This document shows, piece after piece, positions 27,036 to 35,285 of a stretch of 45,229 bases of DNA. Where the stretch lies: NCBI GenBank assembly GCA_041748075.1, contig JBGTDX010000032.1:1-45229 (forward strand), given 5' to 3'. The notes beneath the pieces are model-generated. The model had not been told where the DNA came from. It did no database searches and worked only from the letters and a program-made list of their open reading frames with translations. Source of the DNA: JBGSYJ01 sp041748075 (GTDB taxonomy: Bacteria > Acidobacteriota > Thermoanaerobaculia > Gp7-AA8). The first letter of the stretch is position 1. Every line of letters begins with the position of its first letter. A program made the translations under genes and the position numbers.

Positions 27036-28049
27036 ATGAACGAACCCAATACATCCGAGCTGCTGGCAGACCCCGCCTACAAAAAGGTGGATCTGCACTG
27101 CCATAGCCGCTTTTCGATCTTCAAGTACTTCCGTAAAGCGAACACAAGGGACTGCTACAACCCTCCCGAAGACGTCTACCGCATCGCCCGGGAACGCGGC
27201 ATGTCCTACGTCACTCTGTCAGACCACGATTCGATCGATGGCGCGCTCTATCTTCTCAACAAGTATCCCGATCTCGACGATTTCTTCATTTCCGAAGAAG
27301 TGGAAACGTATTTTCCCGAGACAGGCCAGCGAGTCCATATCGGCGCCTACAACATCACCGAGGAGCAGCACCGGGAGATCCAGAGACTCCGGCGCGACAT
27401 TCGCGAGCTGGTTCCCTACATGAAGTCCGAGAACATGATCTTTGGCGTAAACCACCTGTTTCAGAACTACAGGATGAAGAACGTCGCCGCCAACTATATC
27501 CGCGAGATGATCGAGATGTTCGACGTCTTCGAGGTCCTCAACGGTGCCATGGCGTCGTTTCACAACAAGATGGTCCATCAGCTCGTAACGACCGTCCGAG
27601 AGCAGGGAAGGCAGATCTCGATGGTCGGCGGTTCGGACGCACACACACTCAAGCACGTGGCCAAGGTCTACACCGTCTCAAAGGCCGATTCGATGCAGGA
27701 GTTCCTCGAGAATGTCCGTACCGGGAGCTGCTTCGCATGGGGAGAGGAAATGCGATTCCGGGACCTCGTGTCGGACATTTACCTGCTTCTGCTCGCCTAC
27801 AACGGCGAGTTCCGGAGCGACTTCAGATCTACGGAGTACACGAGCACCGAGAAGACCGTGCAGCTCGTAACGCGTCTGGCGAGTATTCCGACCGCCATTT
27901 CCGGACTACCAGCGGCCATCACATCTCTGAACTATCTGAAGCAGATCGTCGTGACGCGCGGGATCGCGGCTCGATTCCCGAAACTGGTCGAGCAGTTCAA
28001 ACGCGAAGACGAGGAAGCTCAGAAGTTGAAGGACAGGCCGCCGACGTAA
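27036..28049 (+). CDS. PHP-domain metal-dependent phosphoesterase
   Basis: A 337-residue protein with a PHP domain over about residues 17-235. Metal-ligand motifs are VDLHCHSRFS (HxH), LSDHDSIDGA, EEVETYF with an acidic ligand, VNHLF, and GGSDAHTLKH. The family includes phosphatases such as those acting on histidinol phosphate, nucleotide ends or signalling nucleotides; the substrate here cannot be told. After about residue 250 a helical tail with hydrophobic stretches (SIPTAISGLPAAITSLNYL) may bind a membrane. The last 31 bases overlap the 3' end of the convergent outer-membrane gene. Confidence 0.87.
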   Translation: MNEPNTSELLADPAYKKVDLHCHSRFSIFKYFRKANTRDCYNPPEDVYRIARERGMSYVTLSDHDSIDGALYLLNKYPDLDDFFISEEVETYFPETGQRVHIGAYNITEEQHREIQRLRRDIRELVPYMKSENMIFGVNHLFQNYRMKNVAANYIREMIEMFDVFEVLNGAMASFHNKMVHQLVTTVREQGRQISMVGGSDAHTLKHVAKVYTVSKADSMQEFLENVRTGSCFAWGEEMRFRDLVSDIYLLLLAYNGEFRSDFRSTEYTSTEKTVQLVTRLASIPTAISGLPAAITSLNYLKQIVVTRGIAARFPKLVEQFKREDEEAQKLKDRPPT

Positions 28050-29809
28050 CGGCGCTCGAGCGGAGCGGTGGCATCAGCTTCAGCTCCCGGTGCGAATGAG
28101 CCCAGCCGGGCCAGCTCCATACCGACCAGCACCCGAATGTCCAGGGGCAGGTGCAGCGACTGGCCCATCGTTACATTCATCCGCTCGGTCTGAAGGACCA
28201 GCTCCAGTGGCAGGGGATGAGGCTGTTCGATCTGGCGGTAGGACAAATGGATCGACGTACCCGTGGGGCGGTAGTGGCTCTGCAGATCGCCGATCAAATA
28301 GAACTTTTCGCTGCGGTTCGCCCTGGGGTCTTCCGCTTCAGCGGTTCCAGCGCTCGTGGAAACGTCTACGACGAAATACTTTCCGACGCTTCGGCTGTAC
28401 GCCAGGGTCAGGTCCCGCCGCTCGTCGCCGGGCTCGAGGTAGAGACCGTCGATCAACTGGTCGACACTCTGATCAAAAACGATGCGGACGAGCGAGTCGA
28501 CGGCTGCGATGGTCCCCACAGCCGAGAACGCCCCGGCCGAGCTTCCTTCCGAATGCAACGCGACGGAATAGCGATATTTCGGTGAGGCATGACCGGTCTG
28601 AGTCCAGAAGATCAGGCTGGGAACATCGAACGCGGCATCCCGATCATCATGAACCTTGTATGCCCCCGAAAGAATCAGCGAGCTCTTCTCACCAAATTTC
28701 CATTCAGCAGCCGTTTCGGGTGCCCATTCGCTGCCTTGCTCACCTACGCGCGTGTGCATTCCGTAATGCAGGACAATCGCCCTGCCGGGTGCGAACTGCC
28801 CGTTGGCCGAGAGGTTGGCCGTCCGATAGGGCACCGCGGCGGCGCTCTGCGCAACGTAGCTTTCCTGGCCCAGACTCACGGAGATGCCGAGTTTCGAGCG
28901 GGAGGACTCCATCAGCACCTTGTTGCCCGAGAGCTCGAAAAGCTCCGAGGCGGCCTGATCATGGAAGACGTTTTCCTGCGTCAGGTACCGCACCTGCACC
29001 TTCGAGCCGGGACGGCTCCATTCGAAATTGTGGGACTGGATTCCCGCTCCCTCACCGTAGAACGGCAGGCTGCTCTCAGGGGAACGCCACGAGCTCCGGC
29101 TCGAGGCGAGACGGTACGTACCATCTCCGGGACCCGCAAGCAGCTCCATCACCACACCGGCCGACTCCGCAAGCGGGAGGTCACCCTCCGCGCCGAGACT
29201 CAGGTCGCTCATTTTGTTTACATTACCCTTGAAATCGAGAATCCATCCTCCACCTACCGGTCCCCGAAGCCCCACGGCGGTCTGGGCAAGGCTGGCATTC
29301 GAGACCTCGGCGTCGACACTCGCAACCGAAACCATGCTGGCTTCAAAACGGGGAAGCGGCGCAGGTTCCGCTGCAAGAGGTCCCATCACAGCGTCGATGT
29401 CACGCAGAATGTCTTTCGGGAGCGAGCTTCTCATCGCCCAGATTTCGTCCCTCTGCGTTTTCGACAGGGCCGCTTCATTCTGGAGCTTGAACGCTAAAGC
29501 GTGCTGCCCCGAACCCGGCATGACCGTGGCAAATGCGGGAGCGAATCCACGCTTGACCGCGATGATCCGGTAAACGCCCGCCTGCATCGGCGGAAGCCTG
29601 AACGAGCCATCACGCGCGGAGACCGTCTGCGTGGCGTAGAAGGTGGAGAGATTCAAAGCGACAACTAGTACGTCTTCCACCGGTCTTGCCGCATTCGTGA
29701 CGCTCCCGAGCACCTGAACGATGTCGCTCAGTTTTACGTCGGGACGAACGTCGCGGGCGGTCAGGGCCAGCAGGGTTGCGAGCGCGACTACTTTGATCTG
29801 GCGCTGCAT
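28019..29809 (-). CDS. Outer-membrane beta-barrel protein with N-terminal carboxypeptidase-regulatory-like domain
   Basis: A 596-residue exported protein. It has a signal peptide (MQRQIKVVALATLLALTA), then a prealbumin-like domain at about 30-110 (VLGSVTNAARPVEDVLVVAL; DGSFRLPPMQAGVYRI) as in many TonB-dependent receptor relatives. The rest (from about 170) has many amphipathic strands and ends GGLSFNF; a C-terminal Phe is the recognition signal for Bam insertion. No TonB box or plug domain is evident, so it is not clearly a TonB-dependent receptor. CAGGA precedes the ATG by seven bases. Ligand unknown. Confidence 0.78.
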   Translation of the reverse strand: MQRQIKVVALATLLALTARDVRPDVKLSDIVQVLGSVTNAARPVEDVLVVALNLSTFYATQTVSARDGSFRLPPMQAGVYRIIAVKRGFAPAFATVMPGSGQHALAFKLQNEAALSKTQRDEIWAMRSSLPKDILRDIDAVMGPLAAEPAPLPRFEASMVSVASVDAEVSNASLAQTAVGLRGPVGGGWILDFKGNVNKMSDLSLGAEGDLPLAESAGVVMELLAGPGDGTYRLASSRSSWRSPESSLPFYGEGAGIQSHNFEWSRPGSKVQVRYLTQENVFHDQAASELFELSGNKVLMESSRSKLGISVSLGQESYVAQSAAAVPYRTANLSANGQFAPGRAIVLHYGMHTRVGEQGSEWAPETAAEWKFGEKSSLILSGAYKVHDDRDAAFDVPSLIFWTQTGHASPKYRYSVALHSEGSSAGAFSAVGTIAAVDSLVRIVFDQSVDQLIDGLYLEPGDERRDLTLAYSRSVGKYFVVDVSTSAGTAEAEDPRANRSEKFYLIGDLQSHYRPTGTSIHLSYRQIEQPHPLPLELVLQTERMNVTMGQSLHLPLDIRVLVGMELARLGSFAPGAEADATAPLERRYVGGLSFNF

Positions 29810-29909
29810 GGTTTAATCCTGACTTCCGGTCGAGTCTAGATCCGGCTTCGACCCGGAGTCAAGTCATCAGCTGTTAACCTTTCGGATCAAACAGATGTTC
29901 CCCTTCTCC

Positions 29910-29928
29910 CCTGCCCCCGCCGGGCAGG
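29910..29928. terminator. GC-rich hairpin between pyk and the outer-membrane gene
   Basis: CCTGCCC (29910-29916) and GGGCAGG (29922-29928) form a perfect 7-base stem with a 5-base loop, about 90 bases beyond the pyk stop. No T-run follows on either strand, so intrinsic termination is doubtful. The rest of this 204-base gap shows nothing recognisable. Confidence 0.3.
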
Positions 29929-30013
29929 CAGTAAACAGTGGAGCTCGGTTACCTGGCTGCTCCGAATCCCGCGAGGACGCGGCGGCTCGGTCGTCCACAA
30001 CCCACAAGCGGTC

Positions 30014-31450
30014 TCATCCCCCCACCCGATGGACGCGCATCACGTTCGTGCGGGCACGTTCGTAAAGAGGCGAGCCCATCAGGATCACGATCCGGTTTCC
30101 CTCCTCGACCATCCCGTGACGCACGAGGTGGGCCTCGGCCTGGGCGACGATCTGTTCGTGATACTCGCCGGGGGACTCCAGAACCCAGGGCATCACGCCC
30201 CACAGGATATTCATTCTCCGCGCAATTGCCGCCCGAGAGGTCAGGGCAATGATGGGCGCCCTGGGGGTGAACTTCGACATCAGCCGCGCGGTGAAGCCAC
30301 TCTGAGTGAATACGACGATATAGCGGGCATCGATCTGTTCCGCCGTGTAATTGGTCGCGCCGGCGAGTGCATCGGTGAACTCGTCGGTTTCCAGCGAATC
30401 ATGAAAGGGATCCCGGTCGGAGTGAACGTGGAGCTGTGGATTCTGCTCCGCGGCGATGACGATCCGGGACATCATCTCGACAGATTCGACCGGATAGGCT
30501 CCGGAGGCCGTCTCTGCCGAGAGCATCACTGCATCCGAACCGTCGAAGATCGCATTGGCCACATCCGAGGCCTCGGCCCGCGTCGGTCGCGAGTTGGCGG
30601 TCATCGATTCGAGCATCTGCGTAGCGGTGATGGCAAACCGCCCCCAGTAGCTGGCCTGTTTGAGAATGCGCTTCTGGATGATGGGAACGATCTCGGGCGG
30701 GAGCTCGACCCCCAGGTCTCCCCGCGCAACCATTACCCCGTCGCTCACCTGCAGAATCGAGTCGAGCGATTCGATAGCCTGAGCTTTCTCCAGTTTCGCG
30801 ATGATCGCGACGTCCTGGCCTCCCTGTTCGTCGAGCAGTCGCCGAAGCTCCTCGATGTCTTCGCGCCGGCGAATGAAGGAAGCCGCCACGTAGTCGATTC
30901 CATGGGCCACGGCGAAGCGAAGATCGTCCCGGTCCTTCTCCGTGATTGCAGGGATCGACAGCTCCGTATCCGGGAAATTCATTCCCTTCCGGGACGAGAT
31001 CGGTCCCCCGTGCACGACCCGGGTGCGCACGCGAGCCCCGTCCTCCACGCTCAGGACCATCAGCTCGACCAGACCGTCGTTGATCATGATCCGATGACCC
31101 GGCTTGACCTCGTTCGGAAGCGCGGAAAAGGGTGTGGAGACCTGCAGCGAATCACCCGCGACCGGTTCCGTCGTAATGAGAAAGGCGGCACCGGTATCGA
31201 GGTGGACGATGCCTTCGACGTCTCCGATGCGGATTTTGGGTCCCTGAATATCCCCGATGATCGGAATGAACGCGTTGGCGGCAATCGCCTCGTCCCGGAT
31301 GATCGCGATCATTTCCACGTGCTGTTCGTGCGAACCGTGGGAGAAGTTGAGCCGGAACACGTTGACGCCGGCACGCAGCAGGCGGCGCACCATCTCTCTC
31401 GAATTCGATGCCGGCCCGAGAGTCGCAACGATCTTTGTCCGTCTATCCAT
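30014..31450 (-). CDS. pyk: Pyruvate kinase
   Basis: Converts phosphoenolpyruvate and ADP to pyruvate and ATP, last step of glycolysis. From the ATG at 31450 it has 478 residues starting RRTKIVATLGPASNS, as expected. Other marks are VNVFRLNFSHGSHEQH, the active-site region IAKLEKAQAIESLD with the catalytic Lys, MVARGDLGVELPPE, and the C-terminal regulatory-domain fold. An in-frame ATG at 31489 would leave 5 bases to aroF. It follows aroF closely on the same strand; both enzymes use PEP, so the pair shares a substrate. Confidence 0.95.
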   Translation of the reverse strand: MDRRTKIVATLGPASNSREMVRRLLRAGVNVFRLNFSHGSHEQHVEMIAIIRDEAIAANAFIPIIGDIQGPKIRIGDVEGIVHLDTGAAFLITTEPVAGDSLQVSTPFSALPNEVKPGHRIMINDGLVELMVLSVEDGARVRTRVVHGGPISSRKGMNFPDTELSIPAITEKDRDDLRFAVAHGIDYVAASFIRRREDIEELRRLLDEQGGQDVAIIAKLEKAQAIESLDSILQVSDGVMVARGDLGVELPPEIVPIIQKRILKQASYWGRFAITATQMLESMTANSRPTRAEASDVANAIFDGSDAVMLSAETASGAYPVESVEMMSRIVIAAEQNPQLHVHSDRDPFHDSLETDEFTDALAGATNYTAEQIDARYIVVFTQSGFTARLMSKFTPRAPIIALTSRAAIARRMNILWGVMPWVLESPGEYHEQIVAQAEAHLVRHGMVEEGNRIVILMGSPLYERARTNVMRVHRVGG

Positions 31451-31494
31451 CACCTGTACGGCATCGCGGCCCGGTAACCATTCGGCCATGCCGG

Positions 31495-32532
31495 TCAGGC
31501 GCCCGCCACTGTCGCCTGCTGAAGGCTGCGGCCGACGACCGCGGCGATCTGCTCGACCTGACGCACAAGGACTTCGAGCTCCGAAGGAAGAATAGCCTGC
31601 GCCCCATCAGACAGGGCCTCTTCAGGTTTGTGATGCACTTCGATCAGGAGGCCGTCGGCGCCCGCCGCGACCGCAGCACGCGACATAGGCAGGACCTTGT
31701 TCCGCTTTCCGGTTCCGTGGCTGGGATCGGCGAGAATGGGGAGGTGGCTGATGCGCTTGATCGCCGGGATTACCGACAGGTCGAGGGTATTGCGTGTGAA
31801 GTCGGTGAAGGTCCTCACGCCGCGCTCGCAGAGCATCACGTTGTAATTTCCTTCCGACATGAGGTACTCGGCGGAGAGGAGAAACTCTTCGAGCGTTGCG
31901 GACAGGCCTCGCTTGAGGAGAACCGGTTTGTCGGTCTTTCCGGCACTTCGCAACAGCGAGAAGTTCTGCATGTTCCGCGCGCCGATCTGGATCACATCGG
32001 CGTACTGGGTGACCAGACGCAGACTCTCTTCGTCAACGGCCTCGGTAATGGTCGGAAGGTCGAACTCCAGGCTGACCTGAGCGAGAATCTCGAGGCCCTT
32101 TTCTCCAAGGCCCTGAAAGGAGTACGGAGAGGTCCTGGGTTTGTAGGCGCCCGCACGAAGGAGCTGGCACCCCGAGCGCCTCACGCCCTCAGCGATCGCG
32201 CGCATCTGGTCGAGACTCTCGACGGCGCAGGGACCGCCCACGACCACGACTCCCACCCCTCCGACGTCTACACCGCGGACGTTGACGACGGTGTCGTCGG
32301 GCCGCACTTCCCGGCTGACGAGCTTGTATGCGTGTGATACGGGAATGATTTCCTTGACGCCGGCGAGGTTCTCGAACACCCGCGGATCGATGGGCGAACG
32401 GTTGCCCGTAATGCCGATTGCCGTGCGCTGAGCGCCGGGAATGATGTGAGGTTTGAAGCCAAGGCGGCTGACATGCTGAACTACGAGGTCGATCTGCTCG
32501 GGCTGAGCATGCGCCTCCATGACGATGAGCAT
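31495..32532 (-). CDS. aroF: 3-deoxy-7-phosphoheptulonate synthase, type I beta
   Basis: First shikimate-pathway step: joins PEP and erythrose-4-phosphate to DAHP. The 345-residue protein has an N-terminal ferredoxin-like domain (1-70) as in Thermotoga-type enzymes, where it mediates allosteric inhibition by aromatic amino acids. The TIM-barrel core has VVVVGGPCAVES, LLRAGAYKPRTSPYSFQGLG, IQIGARNMQNF, PVLLKRGLSATLEE and LPILADPSHGTGKR. AGGAAGGG lies about 8 bases before the ATG. pyk follows. Confidence 0.95.
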   Translation of the reverse strand: MLIVMEAHAQPEQIDLVVQHVSRLGFKPHIIPGAQRTAIGITGNRSPIDPRVFENLAGVKEIIPVSHAYKLVSREVRPDDTVVNVRGVDVGGVGVVVVGGPCAVESLDQMRAIAEGVRRSGCQLLRAGAYKPRTSPYSFQGLGEKGLEILAQVSLEFDLPTITEAVDEESLRLVTQYADVIQIGARNMQNFSLLRSAGKTDKPVLLKRGLSATLEEFLLSAEYLMSEGNYNVMLCERGVRTFTDFTRNTLDLSVIPAIKRISHLPILADPSHGTGKRNKVLPMSRAAVAAGADGLLIEVHHKPEEALSDGAQAILPSELEVLVRQVEQIAAVVGRSLQQATVAGA

Positions 32533-32591
32533 CTGGATGACCCTTCCTGGTGAGGGGTGGAATCGTGGGTTCCCGCCCCCTGTTCGCGCTC

Positions 32592-32599
32592 AGTATAAT
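32592..32599. promoter_or_regulatory. Overlapping divergent -10 boxes for aroF and the secreted protein gene
   Basis: The 8-base core AGTATAAT reads TATAAT on the plus strand (32594-32599) and TATACT on the minus strand (32597-32592). On the minus strand TTTACA lies 15 bases upstream as a possible -35. On the plus strand no -35 was found. Predicted leaders would be about 34 bases for the gene at 32640 and about 53 for aroF. Confidence 0.45.
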
Positions 32600-32639
32600 C
32601 TCGAAATCGACTTGTAAACGCCGTCTTGGAGCCCCTGTC

Positions 32640-33356
32640 ATGAAAAAGAGTCTCTGGCTGTCTCTTCTGCCGCTGTTCCTTGCATCTCAACTCTCGGCCG
32701 CGTACGTCGTCGTCCTGAAGGATGGGACGCAGTACAAGGCAAAGCAGCGGTGGACCGTCAAGGCAGGCAAGGCACTTCTGGAGCTCGAGTCGGGAAGTGT
32801 TCTGCAACTGGACCCGAACATGATCGACGTCGAGAAAACCAACGAGGTCAACAAGCTCGGACTCGGCAATGTGAAGATTCTCGGACAGGAAACCCGCCCG
32901 GGGTCCACGCAGACGGATACGTCGCTCGGATCTACACTAAAGCTTCGAAAGCCTCCGGCCACGAACCCGGATCCCCCCTCCCCCCGCTCCACGCCGACAC
33001 CCGCGGCCACAAGCGGTGGTGGGCTCGGCTTTGAGGTGATCTCGAAATTCGAGGCTGCCTATGAAAATGTGGGCATCTTCGAGCACAGAGTCGTATCCGA
33101 TGGGCCAGGCAAGCTTCGTGTCGAGCTCATTGCAGACAACGAAGACAGGGTGTTCGGTGCCATTACGGCGACAGCGTTCTTCATGATCGGGGTCCCCCGC
33201 TCGACCGGCACAGCCATCGACACGGTCGAGCTCTTCATGCGGACGACCACCGGTATGCCCGCCGGGCGCTTTCAGATGACCCCCGCCGATGCGGAAGCCA
33301 TCAATGGCAAAAGACTGACGCCAGCGGGGTACTTCGTGCACAGGGTTCTTTATTGA
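32640..33356 (+). CDS. Secreted protein with small N-terminal beta region, function unknown
   Basis: A 238-residue protein. A signal peptide (MKKSLWLSLLPLFLASQLSA) is followed by a short beta-rich segment (YVVVLKDGTQYKAKQRW; LESGSVLQLDPNMIDV) similar in pattern to the protein at 20234. A Pro/Thr-rich linker (near residues 100-125) leads to a C-terminal domain of about 110 residues (FEVISKFEAAYENVGIF to the end) with alternating strands. The frame stays open upstream to 32550, but the ATG at 32640 has GGAG 8 bases upstream and starts the signal peptide. It converges on the membrane-anchored gene 9 bases away. I do not recognise the C-terminal domain. Confidence 0.75.
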   Translation: MKKSLWLSLLPLFLASQLSAAYVVVLKDGTQYKAKQRWTVKAGKALLELESGSVLQLDPNMIDVEKTNEVNKLGLGNVKILGQETRPGSTQTDTSLGSTLKLRKPPATNPDPPSPRSTPTPAATSGGGLGFEVISKFEAAYENVGIFEHRVVSDGPGKLRVELIADNEDRVFGAITATAFFMIGVPRSTGTAIDTVELFMRTTTGMPAGRFQMTPADAEAINGKRLTPAGYFVHRVLY

Positions 33357-33365
33357 GAACTCAGA

Positions 33366-34346
33366 TCAACCGCCGGGCCTTTCCGTAACGAGAGTCAGAT
33401 CGGCATCCGACGCATAGACGACGGCGTACCTGAAGTGTCTCGTCTGAGGATCGATGACCGAGGTTTCGCCCTCACCCAGCACCAGCGAGTCCGTCAAGGC
33501 GGCCGGATCCAGATCGCTGAGGCTTGCCAGATAGCGAACCCGAACGAGCCGGGTATCACCCGGCGAGGTTTCGAGGCGCGGCCGGCCGGCGACCGGGACC
33601 CCGAAATCGAACAGCGTTGCTTCGGCGGGGCGCACAGTGGCGATCACGACGCCGCCCACGGTCCGTATCTCCGGCAGCCCGGACTCGAGGACGGAACGCG
33701 AAACGGGGTAACTGACGAACCGCTCGTCCCCGTACGTCACCCCGGGAGTTACGTGGGGGTAGTCCCACTTCCCTGCGGGAGGCCTTCCGAGAACCAGAGG
33801 TGACGCGGCCTCGAGTTCCGCCGGATTCCGCAGGAGAATCTCCTCGTGAAAGACCGGAAATATCTGCCAGTCCGGGCCGCTGACGATCGCATTGCTCAGC
33901 GTCGGAGCGAGGTCGACCGAGACGAGAAGCCCTCCTACTCCGTCGCCGCTGCGTACCGATACGACGAGGCGGTTCACTCCGGTGTGCGCGTACTGCGTGG
34001 CGTCAAAGATATCCAGGGTGACCGGGTCCCGCGATCCGCCGCCGATCTCGCGCCCATTGAAGAACAGCGTGTATGCCGGCCCCGCAGCAATCTTGATCCG
34101 GACGAAATCGCGTTGTTCGGAAAGCTCGAACGAACGGACTGCGAAGAACGCAACCGGCGTGCGCGACGAGAAGCGGTGCTGCTGCCAGATCCACCGCGCC
34201 TGGCCCGTGTGATTCTCAAACCGATCGAAGAAGAACGCGTGGACATGTAGTGCAAGCCCGATCGCGCAGCCGATCACGGTCAGAGCAGCAAGGCCCCGGA
34301 GGATATAACGATAGTTCCCCACCGTGCGATCATAGAATGCGTTCAT
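33366..34346 (-). CDS. Membrane-anchored beta-sandwich protein, resembling rhamnosidase N-terminal domain
   Basis: A protein of about 326 residues: a short cytoplasmic N-terminus, one membrane segment (about 19-40, LRGLAALTVIGCAIGLALHV), then an extracytoplasmic beta-rich part. ARWIWQQHRFSSRTPVAFFA, the YTLFFNGREIGGG turn and FDATQYAHTGVNRLVVSVRS resemble the N-terminal jelly-roll domain of alpha-L-rhamnosidases. No catalytic barrel follows, so it would bind rather than cut sugars, if the likeness holds. The ATG at 34346 overlaps the ATG of divergent kdsB within CATG (34344-34347). Start alternatives are ATGs at 34364 and 34358 and a GTG at 34322 that would avoid overlap. Confidence 0.68.
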   Translation of the reverse strand: MNAFYDRTVGNYRYILRGLAALTVIGCAIGLALHVHAFFFDRFENHTGQARWIWQQHRFSSRTPVAFFAVRSFELSEQRDFVRIKIAAGPAYTLFFNGREIGGGSRDPVTLDIFDATQYAHTGVNRLVVSVRSGDGVGGLLVSVDLAPTLSNAIVSGPDWQIFPVFHEEILLRNPAELEAASPLVLGRPPAGKWDYPHVTPGVTYGDERFVSYPVSRSVLESGLPEIRTVGGVVIATVRPAEATLFDFGVPVAGRPRLETSPGDTRLVRVRYLASLSDLDPAALTDSLVLGEGETSVIDPQTRHFRYAVVYASDADLTLVTERPGG

Positions 34347-35097
34347 GAAGGCCGTCATCGTCATTCCTTCGCGCTGGAGCTCGACGCGTTTTCCGGGAAA
34401 GCCGCTCGCCCTGATCGCAGGCCGTTCCCTGATCGAACGAGTCTACGCCCGCGCTGCAACCTCCCGCCTCGCTTCGGCAGTGTACGTCGCCAGCGATGAC
34501 GATCGCATTATCGAACACGTCCGGGGATTTGGAGGCAAGGTGGTATGGACCTCTCCGGATCTCGCGACCGGCACCGACCGCATCGCCGCCGCGATGATTG
34601 ACATTCACGAACTCGAAGGGACCAGCTTCGATCAGGTCATCAACGTGCAGGGAGATGAGCCCCTGATCGACATCGAGTCGCTCGACCGCATCATCGAGGC
34701 ACTTCGGAGAGACAGGATCGATATCGCCACGCTCTGCTGCTCGATCACGAACGACGAAGAGTACCTGAGCCCCGATGTAGTCAAGGTCGTCGTGGACGGC
34801 CGCGGAGACGCCCTCTATTTTTCACGCTCCCCGATTCCCCACGGTGACGCTGGCGCCGCCAGACGCCACATCGGGCTCTACGGTTACCAGTGCGCCGTAC
34901 TGCGCGCCTTCACCGCTCTGCCGAAAAGCCGTCTCGAGGAGCTCGAGCGCCTCGAACAGTTGCGAGCTTTGGAGAACGGCTATAAAATCCGTGTACTGGA
35001 GACGCTGGCGCCGCACCTCGGCGTCGACAGACCTGAGGATGTTCAACGGATCGAGGATGAGCTTGCCCGCCTGCAGAGGGCGCCGACGGAGATGTGA
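34345..35097 (+). CDS. kdsB: 3-deoxy-manno-octulosonate cytidylyltransferase
   Basis: Activates KDO with CTP to CMP-KDO for addition to lipid A. The 250-residue length matches the family. Visible are the nucleotide-binding start (MKAVIVIPSRWSSTRFPGKPL), VYVASDDDRI, INVQGDEPLID with the metal-binding Asp, and YFSRSPIPH. Followed on the same strand by pyrG and kdsA, which fits: PyrG makes CTP and KdsA makes the KDO-8-phosphate precursor. No Shine-Dalgarno is visible before the ATG, which overlaps the start of a divergent gene. Confidence 0.96.
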   Translation: MKAVIVIPSRWSSTRFPGKPLALIAGRSLIERVYARAATSRLASAVYVASDDDRIIEHVRGFGGKVVWTSPDLATGTDRIAAAMIDIHELEGTSFDQVINVQGDEPLIDIESLDRIIEALRRDRIDIATLCCSITNDEEYLSPDVVKVVVDGRGDALYFSRSPIPHGDAGAARRHIGLYGYQCAVLRAFTALPKSRLEELERLEQLRALENGYKIRVLETLAPHLGVDRPEDVQRIEDELARLQRAPTEM

Positions 35098-35114
35098 GTG
35101 AGGGCTCCCCTCAC
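35098..35114. terminator. Hairpin directly after kdsB
   Basis: GTGAGGG (35098-35104) and CCCTCAC (35108-35114) form a perfect 7-base stem with a 3-base loop, beginning at the base after the kdsB stop. There is no T-run. It could slow or end transcription before pyrG or protect the kdsB mRNA end. The rest of the 188-base gap to pyrG has no clear promoter, apart from GGGAG eight bases before the pyrG ATG. Confidence 0.4.
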
Positions 35115-35285
35115 AGGCAGGATCTCCCTCCTCTCCCGACTCCCCTCTCCAGCTCCAGACGCAACGACGGATCACTCTGAATCGCGTGATTTCCCGCCCT
35201 GCATGAGCGGGTTCCACCCGTCCGCTGTTCTTAAACTACCCGCAACGAGCATCAGGCGTCTCATGACATTCAAAGGGAGCGATCG

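Noticed and set aside
30029..31477. Open frame of 482 codons opposite pyk
   Set aside because: Mirror frame of pyruvate kinase; no domain seen.
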